This document shows positions 1-12,740 of a DNA stretch of 64,000 nucleotides, piece by piece. Every line of letters begins with the position of its first letter. Positions within the stretch are counted from its first letter, which is position 1. The stretch spans positions 25,779,462 through 25,843,461 of the forward strand of contig OX352763.1 in NCBI GenBank assembly GCA_947095585.1, read 5' to 3'. Source of the DNA: Nephrocerus scutellatus (lineage: Eukaryota; Arthropoda; Insecta; Diptera; Pipunculidae). A program made the translations under genes and the position numbers. The notes under the pieces are model-generated. The model was given only the letters and a program-made list of their open reading frames with translations, made no database searches and had not been told where the DNA came from.

Positions 1-575
1 AGCCATCAGCAGAGTAGGACGAATAACACAGAATGTTTCAGAAATGCATGTGGCCGCAACTATCTCTGACTGGTGGAAGTGCGATCAAACCTCCAAGTGG
101 TGTCCGCTGGTAATTTTCCTCCAGTACAGAATAGCGAAATGATCGGGCTAGTCCATTCAAAGTAAGGTTGGCGCGAGGCCAATGGCCTCGCCCGTAAAAA
201 ACCATATTACGGAACTCCAAATCACTCTTGGATACACTGATGAACGAAGACGACCACGGCAACAAAAAGGGGTAAACGATTTAAAAATTTTCTCATGGAA
301 CGTACGCTCACTGTATAGAGCTCGAGCGGCACAGCAGCTGTGGCCGATACCCTGTCTAAATATAAGGCTGACATATCAGAAATCCAGGAGATGCGTTGGA
401 GGGGGAATGATGTCTTACAAAAATCAGAATATGACATCTATTACAGCTGTCATGCAAGACATCATGTGCTCGGGGTGGGGTTTCTAGTCAGCAAAAGAAT
501 GAAACCCACCGTTATCGGCTTTAAAGCAGTAAATGAACGGCTATGCACCCTTCGCGTGCGGGTCAGATATAATTT
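1..575 (+). mobile_element. RTE-like non-LTR retrotransposon, 5' endonuclease fragment (broken)
   Basis: From about 270 the plus strand encodes the start of an APE-type endonuclease domain: a WNVRSLYRA segment, then, after a frame change near 335, a segment with the Mg-binding glutamate (IQEMRW) and a following LGVGFLVS strand. These resemble the endonuclease of insect RTE-type elements often mis-annotated as craniofacial development protein 2. Homology stops at about 575 in T-rich sequence. The copy is frameshifted and truncated, so it is not active. The 5' 250 bases are probably its untranslated leader; the left edge lies outside the window. Confidence 0.6.
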
Positions 576-3340
576 TTATTTTTTAGTTTTTGTTTTTTGT
601 TTAAATTCCTTTTGCGCTTAATCTTTCCTTTCTCCTAAGTGCTGTACTTTTTGAGTTATGTACAAAAACTCGAAAAACTGTTTAAGTAAATTGTCACTTC
701 CGGCTGTCATATTTCCGTCAAAATCATCTGGCCAATCACAATTTATGCAAACAGCTTAAATATGAAATTTCATCCGTTTGGGCTGTAGAGTGGACACAGA
801 CAGACATACAGACAGAGATTTTTTTATTTTCGCTTTTTCTGACTCAGGAGATATGGTAATGGGTAATTCTGCAAAAATAACGAGTTCGAACATTTTTATG
901 ATTTCTATACTTACTTTGTCCTTGTACGCCCTTGTATCTGCACTCTCAGCCAAATAAAATTGAATTCCAGATTGAAACATTGGCTGAATTGAGGCAAAAG
1001 CTGAAACGCAACATCACTACGGACATAAATTGCGAGTTCGCGTCGAGGGAAAAATAATGGCACAAAGTTATAGCCAGGCAGATTTAATTCCGAGGTATCG
1101 GAATTATCAAATACTCAGTGCCAGAATTGCTGGCCTGTGGGCATGTACATGTGTAAACACAGCGAAAAATTTCGACATCCGCCCACGTATGTTGCATCAG
1201 ATGTGTAGTGTATCGCGCCAAAAGTGCACGTGCCGCTACACACGGCACTCAACGAGTTAACAAATATTCCTCAAGATGTTTTTAAAACAAATCTTATTAT
1301 GAAGGGAAGATACCTCCACTAAAGTTTGAACAAGTTTCTTTAAATGATAAAATTAAAACTACAGTCTTGATAAATTTAGAATACTTTTGCTACTTTTTTG
1401 CTAAAAATACCATTTTCATTAATAATAAAAAAGGCAATCAATAAAACTTCAGGTCCTAGCAACTTATTTGCGTGGGAGCTGATTACTGCTTCAATACAAT
1501 AAATTTTGTGACCATTCAAGCTCAAGTCACTATCACCCTTCACTTATTCACTTATGTCGATTTTCTGTTAATGCCATTTATAGACAACCTATAAATAAAA
1601 TGAAATATACAACTAAAAGCATTGTAGGTAATCTGAGCATACTCCCACACGCTGAACTCTCTAATTCCAAAGCAGTCTTTATATACTGCTTTGCTAATTG
1701 CTTTCAGAATGTCAAGGAATAGGACCGAAACAACAAAATTTCGCCACCCTTAATCTCATCCAATATCAAAAATCTTCATATTTCAACAACTTGATCGAAG
1801 GACATTCTTTACAATTAAAAGAAAAATATTAAAAAAAAAATGTTCATTCAAATAAAATGAAAACATCCTAAATACCGAAGGAAAGTACCTACAATGCACA
1901 TACATACATACGATGCTTTTCCTAGATGACCTTTAAAAGTATCCAAATTGGCTTCACAATACAAAATGTAGAGGACTTTATTGAATACTCTGAAATACGT
2001 CGAGTTTGCATTCGCCATTTCCACCACTGCGCATACATGAGGATGATGAGTGCAACATCACCAGCATCCATCCAGCGATTGAAATGTCTGAATGAACTCT
2101 GACATTAAAGAGCTTTTCCCGGGTAAAACGCTTACCAGTGGTATTAGTGTGCTGTGCACATGATGAACTGCAAGCAATGCAAAACCCAGTATCGTCGGCA
2201 GCATCAGCTTACCACACATACATCCAATTTGAAATGTAAAATGCTTTATTTTGCTGCAATTTTAACTAGGCCAGGATATAGAGGGTTCAGTATATAAGTA
2301 TGTATATGTGCAGAGTGAAATTGAATAGTTCTCCTCTCGTCTCAATAGTATAACCAACCGTAAGCACCTACACGTATGCACAAGAAATCCATGTAAAATG
2401 GAATGTTCTATTTACAACCATGTAATGGCTGTTGCAACTTGTGGAGCATACAGTGCACTCACACTGCTCAACCCATCTTTCCAACATTCACGCACTATAC
2501 CAACGCCTCCAGTTCTATTTTTCTATTTACTAAGCTCGGTCATACTCCATATGTTTGTTCTCGTACGAGCATACGAGCTGACTACTCCACAAACGTACAC
2601 TATATTCGTGTGAAGAAGGACGATAAAATGGCAAAATTTCAAATGGAATTTCTTATATCCTTTTGCAGGATGTGCACAGTAATTAATATTAGTTTTAATT
2701 TCTTTTTTTTTGTGCCACTTTTCTTATTGCACTTTTTTGGGGCCGTCCTCGTTATGTAATGAAGCTCAGATGAGAAACTATTATGTACGGGCACTTCTAC
2801 AGCAATTAATTGCAGGATTAATTAAAAAATTCACGATGTGGGTGTAAGTGAAATGGGGTTAGGCCAATTATCGGCACATATACATATATGAAGCTTATTA
2901 ATACTTTTAAAAAGAATTAAAATTTCAGAATATTTTGTTTTGTTCGCTTGTTGTACAGAAAATTAAAATTTACAACATGAAAACAGATTATATAACAAAC
3001 AAACATATATATAAAACAGAAGATTATAATATAATTATCTTAATAAGTGTTATGTTTGACTTTGTTGAAAGTTTGATTTGAAACATAAAGTGTGATGTTT
3101 GTAAAAGGGTTTTCAGGGTTGGGACTCCCCTTTTTCATATAAGGGCAAGTCAGCTATCAGAATCCTTTAAAAAAATTTATTGTGCTTTTAATGCAGATGG
3201 GAATATTGGCAGTCACATGTTGCATTGGAGATCACATGTTGACTGACTATTTTTGCGAAAATATTGGAAAAAGTTGACTTGGAGCATGTCTTTAATAAGA
3301 AGACGGCACATGCCACACAATCGAGCTCTGGTCTCTTTAA
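576..3340. other. AT-rich intergenic stretch without a supported gene
   Basis: No reading frame here resembles a known protein. Around 700-860 there is a CAGACAGACATACAGACAGAG stretch of the type found in dispersed INE-like repeats of flies, partly repeated elsewhere in the window. The rest is AT-rich, unique-looking sequence. Confidence 0.4.
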
Positions 3341-3343
3341 TTT

Positions 3344-4690
3344 ACTTTTACTTATGTCCTATAACCCCTTGTGGGTCCTAGGGCCTCTACGCGCCATCGC
3401 GTGCGGTTCCTGGCAATGAGCTTCAGCTCTCTCCAACTCTTCCCCAATTGCCGTGACTCCTCCTCAACTGTTCTGCGCCATGTATTTCTCGGACGACCCC
3501 TTCTTCTACCATCCTGAGATAACGGATTCCATTGCATTGTGTAGTTTTTTTTTTTTATATAATTCGCGCACGCTTCAAGGGGTTCGCACCCTTATAATGC
3601 TCGGCTACATGTTTGGCTCAGCGTGGCGTTAAGGAAAAGGAGGAGAAAAGAGGAGATATCTATGAGCTTGTGTTTTGAATGCCTGTGGATCATAGTGATG
3701 TGGGAAGACAGAGCTTGGCAGAGCATTTCACATACGTGTTGTACGGCTGAAGAACGAAAGTTTGGTATGGAACTGTCGCCTTTTCGGAGTGTATGGCCAA
3801 TCCACTGCCACTTCCGTCGTTGGATGGTTGTGCGTTGTGCCTATTGGTTCTTGACCCGTTCTCTGGTAAAGATGTTCATTAGAGATACGGTTAGACCAGA
3901 AAACCCTTAAGATGCTCCGTAGGTACCTATTTACAAACGTTTCTTATCTTTTTGTGATAGTGGCGGTCACCTTCCAAGTGCTGCACCCATACAACAGCAC
4001 AGATTCACGTTTGAACGGAACAGTCGCACCTTGGTGCTTAAGCTGATCGCATTGCTTCGCCATATCATGGACATCATTCCAAACACTGATTTTGCTTTGC
4101 CGATTCGGTTGACAATGTCCTGTTCGGTTCAGCTGTCCAGCAATGTTAACTTGAGTTACTGAGTTAGTGCCGAGGTTGATGATTTCTGTTTTGGCAGTAT
4201 TAATCTTCAAACCCGCAACATTTGCCTCCCTTTCCACATTTGGTGCAGCTCCATAATTATGTGTGAGAGTAAACAAACATCGTCAGCGTAGTCCAGATGT
4301 TTAAGTTGAGATTTAAGAGTCCAACGAATTCCTCCGTTACCAGTAGATGAAGCTGCGTGAAGTACATCGCTAATCACCAACAAAAAAAGTATCGGCGAAA
4401 GAATGCAACCTACTACTATAAGACTACCTTTTTTAGGGATCTTGACAATCATTCCCTTCTTCCACTCGTCGGGGAAACTTTCTGCCTCCCGAGCTCTCTC
4501 TACAAGAGGATATAAAAGCTCTACTGATGTCGTTGGAGTCATCAAGCTTTGCATTCCTAAATTTTGCGTGTCCTTGACGCCATCCTTCCAGTGTAAGCTT
4601 GTTCGGACGCGCTATCATGTGCCATAAATCCTACCCCAATGACTTTCTCTTCGCTCATGACCTGTCCACCATCTCTTCAAGATGACAACA
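3344..4690 (-). mobile_element. RTE-like non-LTR retrotransposon, reverse transcriptase relic
   Basis: Read on the minus strand, pieces between 4620 and 3350 give a reverse transcriptase in order: PDEWKKGMIVKIPKKG (fingers), LSPILFLLVISDVL, the catalytic motif YADDVCLLSH at about 4285, a thumb segment GLKINTAKTEI, the VLLYGCSTWK motif, and a C-terminal GRPRNTWRRTVEEE segment at 3480. Several frameshifts and deletions separate them. The copy at 26.56-28.19 kb is a closely similar, longer member of the family. A CR1-like fragment (3555-3768) is inserted into it. Confidence 0.8.
3555..3768 (-). mobile_element. CR1-like non-LTR 3' end nested in the RTE relic
   Basis: This stretch matches 8210-8400 (GAATGCCTGTGGATCATA, GAGCTTGG, GCATTCCACA and flanking bases), which is the 3' end of a CR1-like element. 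The RTE sequence resumes on both sides, so this is an insertion. Confidence 0.6.
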
Positions 4691-4757
4691 TTGCTGTAAC
4701 ATTTGTAAGTCTCGTCATTTCATTGCATTCAGGGTTAACAATTCTCTATAGAATGCC

Positions 4758-5325
4758 CGGTGAAATGTTACTAAATCAAAAGGCTGTCATTTCGGCATTT
4801 ACTTATTTATGAATATTTTTTTATGAAAAACATGTTACTGCTCGATATAGCATCCTTTGGCGCGGATGATAGCGTCGGTAACGAAGGCTTTGCAAGTTTC
4901 ACAAACTTGACCTGTTGGTATTTTGGTCCATTCTCTACGAAGATGTCTCTTCAATGTGCCCAAGGTATCAACGCATCATTTAGTACCATTTCCCGGTACA
5001 CTTTTTTATTCACCTCGACGTCTTGACCGATAAAGGCTAGCGGAGAACGACCAGCTGTCCAAACCATCACAGAAGCCGGCGATTGTTTGTGAAGAGCAAC
5101 TTTCTTGTCCAAATGGTATTTGGACTTGCCCTCTAATCACCCACGATCATTTTGTTTGTTTTTGTTCTATTGAACCGTGAATATGTTTTCATCAGAAAAC
5201 TCAAGTTTATAAGATCGTTACGTTCGTGCAGCATGCATGATATATCCCTCCGTTATAAAACTCGACGCTATCAATTCATAAATGACGAAATTAAGCCTTT
5301 TGATTTAGTAACAATTCCATTGCAG
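4758..5325. mobile_element. Two mariner-like 3' ends facing outward (remnant)
   Basis: From 4758 to about 5150 the minus strand matches the 3' end of the mariner-like element seen intact in outline at 61.65-62.96 kb: terminal sequence with GTTACTAAATCAAAA, then transposase C-terminal codons. From about 5205 to 5325 the plus strand carries the same 3' end in the opposite direction (TTCGTGCAGCATGCA, then TTTTGATTTAGTAACA). No transposase is intact. Confidence 0.55.
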
Positions 5326-5429
5326 CAGCCTGTACTATTTTTATTATACTTTTATCAATATAACAAAAGGCTAACAGATGACTTTTAATAAAACTATATG
5401 CCATACCCAAAGCAGGAAGAAGAGGCCAT

Positions 5430-6715
5430 GAATCAGCAAAGGATTTTAGACCGCTAAGTCTCTCATCGTTCTTGCTAAAGGCTCTGGAACGAATTCTAGA
5501 TCAACATTTGAAGTTACACAAGCATCGATATCTCAACACACATATCTCAAGGGCAGGTCCACGGAGACTGCCCTCCATGAGGTAGTGCGAACGATTGAGC
5601 ACACGATCAACTACAAGCAGTTTACGTTAGCCACTTTTTTAGATATAGAAGGGGCTTTCCACAATGTCCACATTGAGGCCATTAAGGAAGCTCTGACCTA
5701 ATCAGGAGTGGAATCCTTCCTTACGCAATAGATCTTATCCATGCTCGGCAGCAGGATTGTACATGGCAATCTTGCCAGCTGTACTATTACCAAACGAGTC
5801 GACAGGTGCAGGTATCTTCATAGATAATTTAAATCTGTCAAGGTCTTTCAAGCTACCCGATTCGGCTAGCATCTTTCAGGCAGAGATTCTAGCAATTAGG
5901 AAGGCCTGTAGAGCATTAAGACTCTGAAACGCACAAATCAGAAGGGTTGGTATTTGTGTTGATAGCCAATCTGCCATAAGGGCGATTTATGCGACTACAA
6001 TAAACTCGAAATTAGTACAACAGTGCCAAGAAGAATTAGCCTCGATCAGTCGATTCCTGGACATCACCATAGGGTGCCGGGGAACAGTGATATAGACGGT
6101 AATGAGAGGGCGGACGAATTGGCTAAGATGGGCGTCGCTATGGATGCTGGCTCTATGGAGAAGGTTAGCTGTCCAATGAGCTTAGTCAAGGAACAAATTG
6201 TCTCCTTCTTTTATCCTAAGTCACAGCTCAGGTGTAGCAGTCTGTCGAACTGCGCTATATCGAGATGAATGTGGCCATCATACAGAAAAAAGAAAACCAC
6301 CGAGTTATTATCAAGAGCCCGGAAGGAAATTGCTAGAATTGTGGCTATCAGCACTGGCCACTGGCCAGTGGGCAGTTATGCTGCTAAGTTGCATATACCG
6401 CACAACAACTTTTGCAGAAGTTGCAAAGATGAAAATGAGAAAGAAACTCTCATACACTTCCTCTGCAGTTGTCCGACATAAGGTCCCTATAAGGGTCAAA
6501 ACAACGCATTTTTGGTAAACCATTTTTTTACGACCTGAAAGAGCTCTTGGATTACAGGATCATCGACTTGATATCATACCTGAACACTACAGGCTGGACT
6601 TAAACCATGTCCCTATCCATGCTAGAACCCTCAAGTTTTGTGGCATCAAACTGGCATACAAGCGCTAATTGAGGACCTTGCAAGCACAGCGTGGACCACC
6701 ACTCTACCTACCTAC
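5430..6715 (+). mobile_element. LOA/I-like non-LTR element relic with RNase H
   Basis: Plus-strand fragments in order are a reverse transcriptase start (PLSLSSFLLKALERILD), TFLDIEGAFHNVH with the first catalytic Asp near 5640, an RNase H domain at 5800-6180 (FQAEILAIRKAC, DSQSAIRAI, DGNERADELAK), and a C-terminal cysteine cluster at 6385-6480 (CRSCKDE, HFLCSCP). Stops and frameshifts are frequent. The tail ends in a short CTAC repeat near 6700. The minus-strand copy at 22.70-23.96 kb is the same type. Confidence 0.75.
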
Positions 6716-7844
6716 CTATATGCCATTTAGCTACATGACGTCGAATGATTTCTTGGAAAAATAAAGAAAATATGTTTACCATCCAATTAATATTTAACTT
6801 GTCAAATAATAAAACGTGTTATATTCTTATGGAAGGGAAGTATAGTAAGTATACTGTAAACGTACATCCTGATGAAAATATTTTCTACATTGCCTTTTCG
6901 AAACCACTCATGTTGTGAATAAAATAAAAGCCTTCCAGTAATCAAAACCTTCTGAAAAAATGGGGGCTCACCACATAAATACATTTCGCGAGGGTATATA
7001 TAGTATTGATTTTTTAAAGAATCATTTCAGCAACACTCCCAAATGACCTTGAGTCCCAACGCCAACAATGCCACATCCTTTAAACATCATCATCGCCATT
7101 ATCGTACCTAAATAATCTTGGGGACCGTAACTTGCGTTGAATTTGAATTCAAACAATATGCATACCTAGTATAAAAATATTTAGATATAATCGTACATTG
7201 GTTTTGTGTTTGTGTTGCCATGATATTTATTTTTGCCATCGAATGAATGTCAATTTGCAAGAAAGCATGAAAAGTATGCCATACGCCTACCTCTTGACTA
7301 CACTATAGATATTTGTAGTATAGTCCTTTGGTTTTCTTTTTCCATTCTGTGAACTGTTATGACGTAAAACAGAAAACTCGACATTTAATGGTTGCATAAA
7401 AGTGTTGGTATTAAATGGATAGCTGTAAGGACTGAATTGTAAAGAAAAACTTGAAAAGGAAATTTTATGTTATTCACATTAAAAGAGAAGAGAAGTTTTT
7501 TGCTTTACAAATTTGTAAATTGCACAACTATAAATAGCATTTTATTTTGTAATCATCCTTGTATTGTATGTATTTACAAAAGGTGGTTACGTATATTATA
7601 TATTATTAAAACTGGAAACAATATAACATAATTGTCCAAAACTTTTGCGGTGCAATTACAACTTCTTTAATGTCCTTTAATTAGTTGATTATACTTTGCA
7701 TGACATGTGCAATGTAAAAAAATATAAAAGTATGCCATTCCGACTTGCAGAATCAATGACTTGCAATCAATGATTGATTACCCTTAATACAATAGATACT
7801 TGATTATATGAACTAATTAATATAAAGCAAATTTATATTGGGTG
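6716..7844. other. AT-rich stretch, no gene seen
   Basis: Nothing recognisable on either strand; only short random frames. Confidence 0.35.
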
Positions 7845-8200
7845 TCCCAATAAGCGGTTCAGATTTGACATATCGGTTATTTTGGCTCTGGCAACACTAA
7901 TGTCAGAAACAACAACTCAGTATATTATTTCTAGTTGAGTGGGAAATGTTGGAAATTTACTTCCACAACAAAGACAATAGGTTCGAAATAGGTTCGAAAT
8001 CGCAAGAAAATGTCGTACAAAATTTGGTGAAAACACGGGACTCACACCCAACATGATACGGGCTACCTAATCGACAATCCAACGCGTACCCGTGCCCGTC
8101 GTGTTCGCATAAAAATTTGGCCATCAAAAGGATTTGTTCGCTTTGGATCCCAAATAATTTGACAATCACTCAAAAATACGACTCATGTCAATTGGTCAAA
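7845..8200 (+). mobile_element. Possible Tc1/mariner transposase N-terminal remnant
   Basis: A plus-strand stretch around 7995-8075 reads like the helix-turn-helix start of a Tc1/mariner transposase (RKCRTKFGENTGLTPNMIRA), followed by ARRVRIK-like codons. It is short and broken. The similarity is judged by eye only. Confidence 0.35.
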
Positions 8201-8204
8201 AGGA

Positions 8205-8697
8205 ATGCTTTTTTTTTCCATCGGCACGGCACACACTCATGGGGTTAAACCCCTTATGATGCTGGGCACAGCGTGGGCACTAAGGTATTAAGGAATGAAC
8301 GAGGAGGTGTCGATGTGCATGCATTTTGAATGCCTGTGGATCATATTGATGCGGAAATACTGAGCTTGGTAAAGCATTCCACATTCGTGTTGTGCGACGA
8401 AAGAAAGACTCACTAAACTTAACATTACGTCCGAATATATGGGTAAACTGATGAGTATTTAGAGCGCCACGAGTATTGTGGTTGTGTTGTTCTAGTTCCT
8501 CATCCGAAGAGAAAGGACGTGAACCTGCAAACATATAAGAGAAGCTAAGAGTGCTGTCGTCAGCGAAGCATTGAATTGGATTATAAGTAAAAGACAGAAG
8601 TTCGTTAATAAAAATAAGAAAGAGTGTCGGAGACATAACACATCCCTGAGGGACACCCGCATTTATGCGGTGGATATCAGACTTAAAACCATCCATA
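8205..8697 (-). mobile_element. CR1-like non-LTR element: RT core fused to C-terminus
   Basis: A minus-strand frame of 138 codons reads INAGVPQGCVMSPTLFLIF (RT motif B), then CFADDSTLSFSY (catalytic FADD at about 8570). After a large internal deletion it continues with the typical C-terminal FFRRTTRMWNALPSSVFP segment and ends near 8280. The frame is open but the thumb region is missing, so the copy is dead. Confidence 0.75.
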
Positions 8698-9060
8698 AAA
8701 ATGCTTCAAAATATGTCAATAACATTGTGACGGGTGACGAATCTTGGATCTATGTGTGTGAACCCGAAACCAAACAGCAGTCGACGGTATTGGTGTTCCA
8801 AGGCGCACGAATCACTTCGAAGCAAATAGTCGCCTGTTTCTTCGGAAAAACTGGACATGTCGAAAACGTAGCATTGTTGGAACGTAGAACGGTCAGTTCT
8901 GAATCGTATTTGAGCGGTCAAAATATCGAATTAATTAGACATCCACAACATATTCGATTTGGTTTAAGTTCGAGATGTTTGAGATGACCCGCTCATAGCA
9001 TCTATGTTTTGACTGCCAAGAAAATGTTGGAATCTTTTCAGGTCTTAGGCCGAGCATTAA
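8698..9060 (+). mobile_element. mariner (DD34D-type) transposase fragment
   Basis: The plus strand reads IVTGDESWIYVCEPETKQQS, the block with the first catalytic Asp of mariner transposases, then SKQIVACFFGKTGHV and an RRTVSSESY segment. The third catalytic block is frameshifted near 8940. The upstream part was removed or replaced by the CR1 fragment. Confidence 0.7.
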
Positions 9061-9169
9061 TATGAATCCTTATGAATCCTCGACAATAACATTCTGCAAA
9101 AAGCTTGAAATGGTCTCTGAGGAGATGGTTGACGTATACATCACCAGTTTTTAATTACAACCAGTGCGT

Positions 9170-9860
9170 GCGAGTGCGTTTTACGGTACAAGGGGTATGG
9201 GCTTTCGGACACTCCCCTTCTGCAAGCCCTTATTGAGCAGACCTCGAAAACCGCAATCTTATCTTCCAAAGTTTTGAGCTCTTTTTTGAAAAAATTCATT
9301 TTTCTAAGTGGTTTTAATTGGTATTATATAAAAGGTAAAACCGTAAAACACATATTTGCCACCAGCTCTTTTTTTTCTGCCAAAATAATGCCAGCCCAAA
9401 TCCATTTATTTCATAAAACAGTCAGGATAGAGGTCTCCAAGGCATCTCTTGTCTAAATTTTGTCTGTCGCCAGTAAAGCGTGATTCATCCGTAAACAGAA
9501 CGGCTTCAATGATCCTTACAAAATTCAAATCTAGCCACGGGATGTCTTTTCTAGTAAACTCGGTCAAATGGCTGCTCTAACTGATCCATGATTTTCGGGA
9601 CAATTGCAGGTGCTTTGATCTAAGATTTGCTGGTGATGTAATGGTAAGCATGCGCGTATTCTAAGAGAACTAATCACTATCCACGCCAATCTTCATTTGT
9701 TGTTGTAGCTCTTTTTCTGCCCCATCCAGACTTTCTGTCGTAAGATCCAAGCGTGACCGAACATTATGAATTGAGTGGTACGATACTTCCATTAATCTGG
9801 TTATCCCCTTCTAGCAACAATTTTGTCATTCTGGCTGCTTGGATAGGTGAGTTCTAACGC
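9170..9860 (-). mobile_element. Tc1-like transposase relic, N-terminal part
   Basis: On the minus strand near 9460-9510 the block VLFTDESRFTGDRQNLD contains the first catalytic Asp of a Tc1-like transposase (TDESR). Sequence on both sides is degenerate, with stops. Confidence 0.5.
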
Positions 9861-10289
9861 CTATCATTCAGTAAATAAATTATGCTATTCTTAATTTAAA
9901 CATCAAATAATGAACTACGCAGTATTCCTGTTACGACTGAGTGGAAATCCACTTTATTTTTGGTATTGCCAAACGTCAAACGCTAGCATAGGTTACAGTT
10001 ATGAGATACAATTCTGGTTTTAGACCTACATATAGATAATTCACTAATGAAAATACGTAACTGTATTTTTAGATTTAAATTAACTTCAAAAGTTACAACA
10101 ACAAGTGTATTCTACTTTGCTTTGAGTAGTACATATGCAAATGTATTGTATAGATTTGCAAATTTCTTAGTCGTGGGCCCGTGGTCTCGTGGGTAATCTA
10201 TATACATTTGGTCGCAAAAAAAATCGCACATTGATAAAACAATAAAAAAACAAAAGTTCCAACTTTTCTGATGAGTGCAGGATGTGTTT

Positions 10290-11190
10290 ATATCGCGCTA
10301 CGATGGGCGAGGAAGAGTGTACAGAAAATCAGGAGTGCGATTTGCACAATGTTGCATTGAGGAACTTGTCTTGTATGGCGGTGGATTGTGCATGTCACTG
10401 GAGGCGAAGGCAGATCTTTTGTTGATCTCCGGAGCCGTCGGTCAAGAGGATTGACTTCTCAGCGGTATATTAAGACACCCCGAGGGGTCCGCTGTATCTT
10501 ACTGTCTGTTAATTAAGTATGATACTTGGTAAAACTCGGTAGATTAAAGGGACAGGGCGCTAGTGCTAAAGAATGTCAAGCACGGGCACTGTCTTTGTAT
10601 GAAGCGCCCCTAATGTACAACTGCAGGCGGTAGTGCCTGGGATAGTTTCTATCCCGGGCGGCCTAGGATATAAGTTGGCTTTACCCGCAGATAAGGTTGA
10701 TCTCTTCGGAGGTTAGCTGAGTCTGGGCCAACCTTTGGTTGAGGACCAGTTTTGTTCTGGCCTTGGCCTACGTAGTGGCTTACGGTTTACTCTCGAAGAG
10801 AGGACCTCTAAGTTTAATACTTATTCTCATGAGTATGCTTAATGGCGCAAGCTAGGCAAGCACGGAGATCACGCTCTAACTCTCCAACGGTATATTAAAA
10901 CAGTACTCAAGGACTACGTCATGTATGATAATGCGAGATCGCATACGGCTAGTATAGTGTACCAGTACCTTCAAGAGGTGAATGTGCCTGTTATGGAGTG
11001 GCCAGCTCGAAGACTGGACCTCAATCCCATTGAACATTTATGGGACGAGCTGTAAAAAAGAGTTCAAGCCAGATATATTGCTCACACCAGTCTCCAGGAG
11101 CTACAACAGGGGATCGACCTGAAGATTTGGTGAAAACTTTGGTGAAATCAATGAAACAACGAATGGCTAGGAGAGGGAACACTTCTTATT
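10290..11190 (+). mobile_element. Tc1-like transposase relic interrupted by an insert
   Basis: Plus-strand pieces are RKSGVRFAQC with a glycine-rich block and SLEAKADL at 10320-10420; then, after about 410 bases of foreign sequence, QRYIKTVLKDYVMYDNARSHTA (second catalytic Asp in YDNARSH) and WPARRLDLNPIEHLWDEL (catalytic Glu in NPIEHLW) at 10885-11055. A TAA interrupts the frame after WDEL. Confidence 0.75.
10478..10887. mobile_element. Unidentified ~410-bp insert in the Tc1 relic
   Basis: The insert is GC-richer than its surroundings. It is flanked by imperfect copies of CGGTATATTAARACA (10463-10477 and 10888-10902), the second being the transposase's QRYIKT codons. It contains no coding signal I recognise. 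It may be a short non-autonomous element or the result of two Tc1 copies recombining. Confidence 0.4.
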
Positions 11191-12740
11191 AATAAAAATG
11201 TTTTTTTAGCTGATTTCCATGTTTTAATTCGATTTTTACCACTAATTTTCATGCTGACAAATTCACAAAAAAAGTGTACTTCAGATGTTGACCCCAAAAA
11301 TCACTTTGTTGGCACGGTACAAATACAATAAAGGTGCCACTGTTGACATAGACACAAATGAAATTGTGTTTGTTTGTATACTCGTATTATTTATAGAAAC
11401 TCACATTTACTAACAGATAATTATGAATCAGTAATATCTGTATTTATAATTTTTATTAAAAACATGTCAACCTCTTGTTTGAATACCATCTAACATGACC
11501 CAATGTACAGTACTAAGTATAGTATACAAGTGGTGTGACATTAGCCCCACCGTTCATCACCACAAAACCTAAAAGAAGTGCAATTCATAAATTTCCATTT
11601 TATAAAAAATATTGCTTAGGGCATCCTTTAGTGAGTATAATATGTCACTCGTCACACTACGTCACAAGAAAGTTTTCGAAGGACATTTAGGCCAGATACA
11701 AATAACATAACATTCTAAAGAGCATGTATTCACAATGTAAACGTGTCATGCACTAATGCGTATCCTACAAAAACTTAATCCATCTTCAGTAAAACTGCCA
11801 CATTGCATTCGTCACATACGAGCACACGTCTATAATTTATATGACGCTGGATGTGTCGTAATCCCCATAATTAGAATTCTTCTCTTCGTTTGTATTTTTT
11901 ATCCACGCAAATGTCCTTGAATGAGTAGATACACATCTACATGTGTAAGTTAGTTCTGCATGGTAGTGCAATGAGAACCAAACATACCCTATGTTTAACA
12001 CTTACATTGAAATTATACAAAATGTAAATGGAATTTTATTAAGTTGCATGCATAATGTATTTAATACATATTATAGATAGTTTTTACATTAAAAACACAA
12101 ATACAAAAGGTTTAATAATTAAACAGTAAAATATAGCGCTTGAACTATTCTCATTTCACATATATGTAATAGCGATAAAGTTTTCATAAGATAAATAAAT
12201 GTCACCACGGACGAAGATTAGTGGGGTATACTCGTAAAGTTCGCTCCGATTCATAGTGCTACGAAGGATCTGCGATAAATTTCATACCGAAGAACGCTTC
12301 CAAACTGAAAGTATATAAATATGTATATTGCTTGACAATATTAAATTGGGTTAATTGAAAACTTTCGCAACTATGAATTACACTATTTGCGAGATTCTTC
12401 ATGTAAGAAGTTTGTACGCGATTCTTTATCAAAAATCATACGCTCTTCATGGTCCTCCACAAAATTGTGTTTCAAATTTAATTTGTTTATGTCTCCGAGG
12501 CGGAGACAACAAAACTATTTTACTAACATTATTGCACTGCAGTCGTAAGTAGTTTAGCGTTTGTATGCATTGTACGAGTTCTAGAATCGCAGAAGTTTGG
12601 TTGACACCATTTTCGTTCCAACAAATCTCGTTACACAAGAGAAGAATAAAAAACAGAACATAAATATCAACTTCCTCCTCTTATTGTACGAGTATTTCAT
12701 CGGAAATTTCACATTTTTCTTTAACTTGCTCTGGTTTCCT
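11190..12740. other. AT-rich stretch including probable 3' UTR of the BTB-Kelch gene
   Basis: No further gene is seen. The right end (about 12.4-12.74 kb) would be transcribed as 3' UTR of the minus-strand BTB-Kelch gene. Confidence 0.35.

Noticed and set aside
10463..10902. A solo LTR flanked by a target-site duplication
   Set aside because: The flanking repeat is transposase coding sequence present in diverged form on both sides, and the insert has no TG...CA ends.
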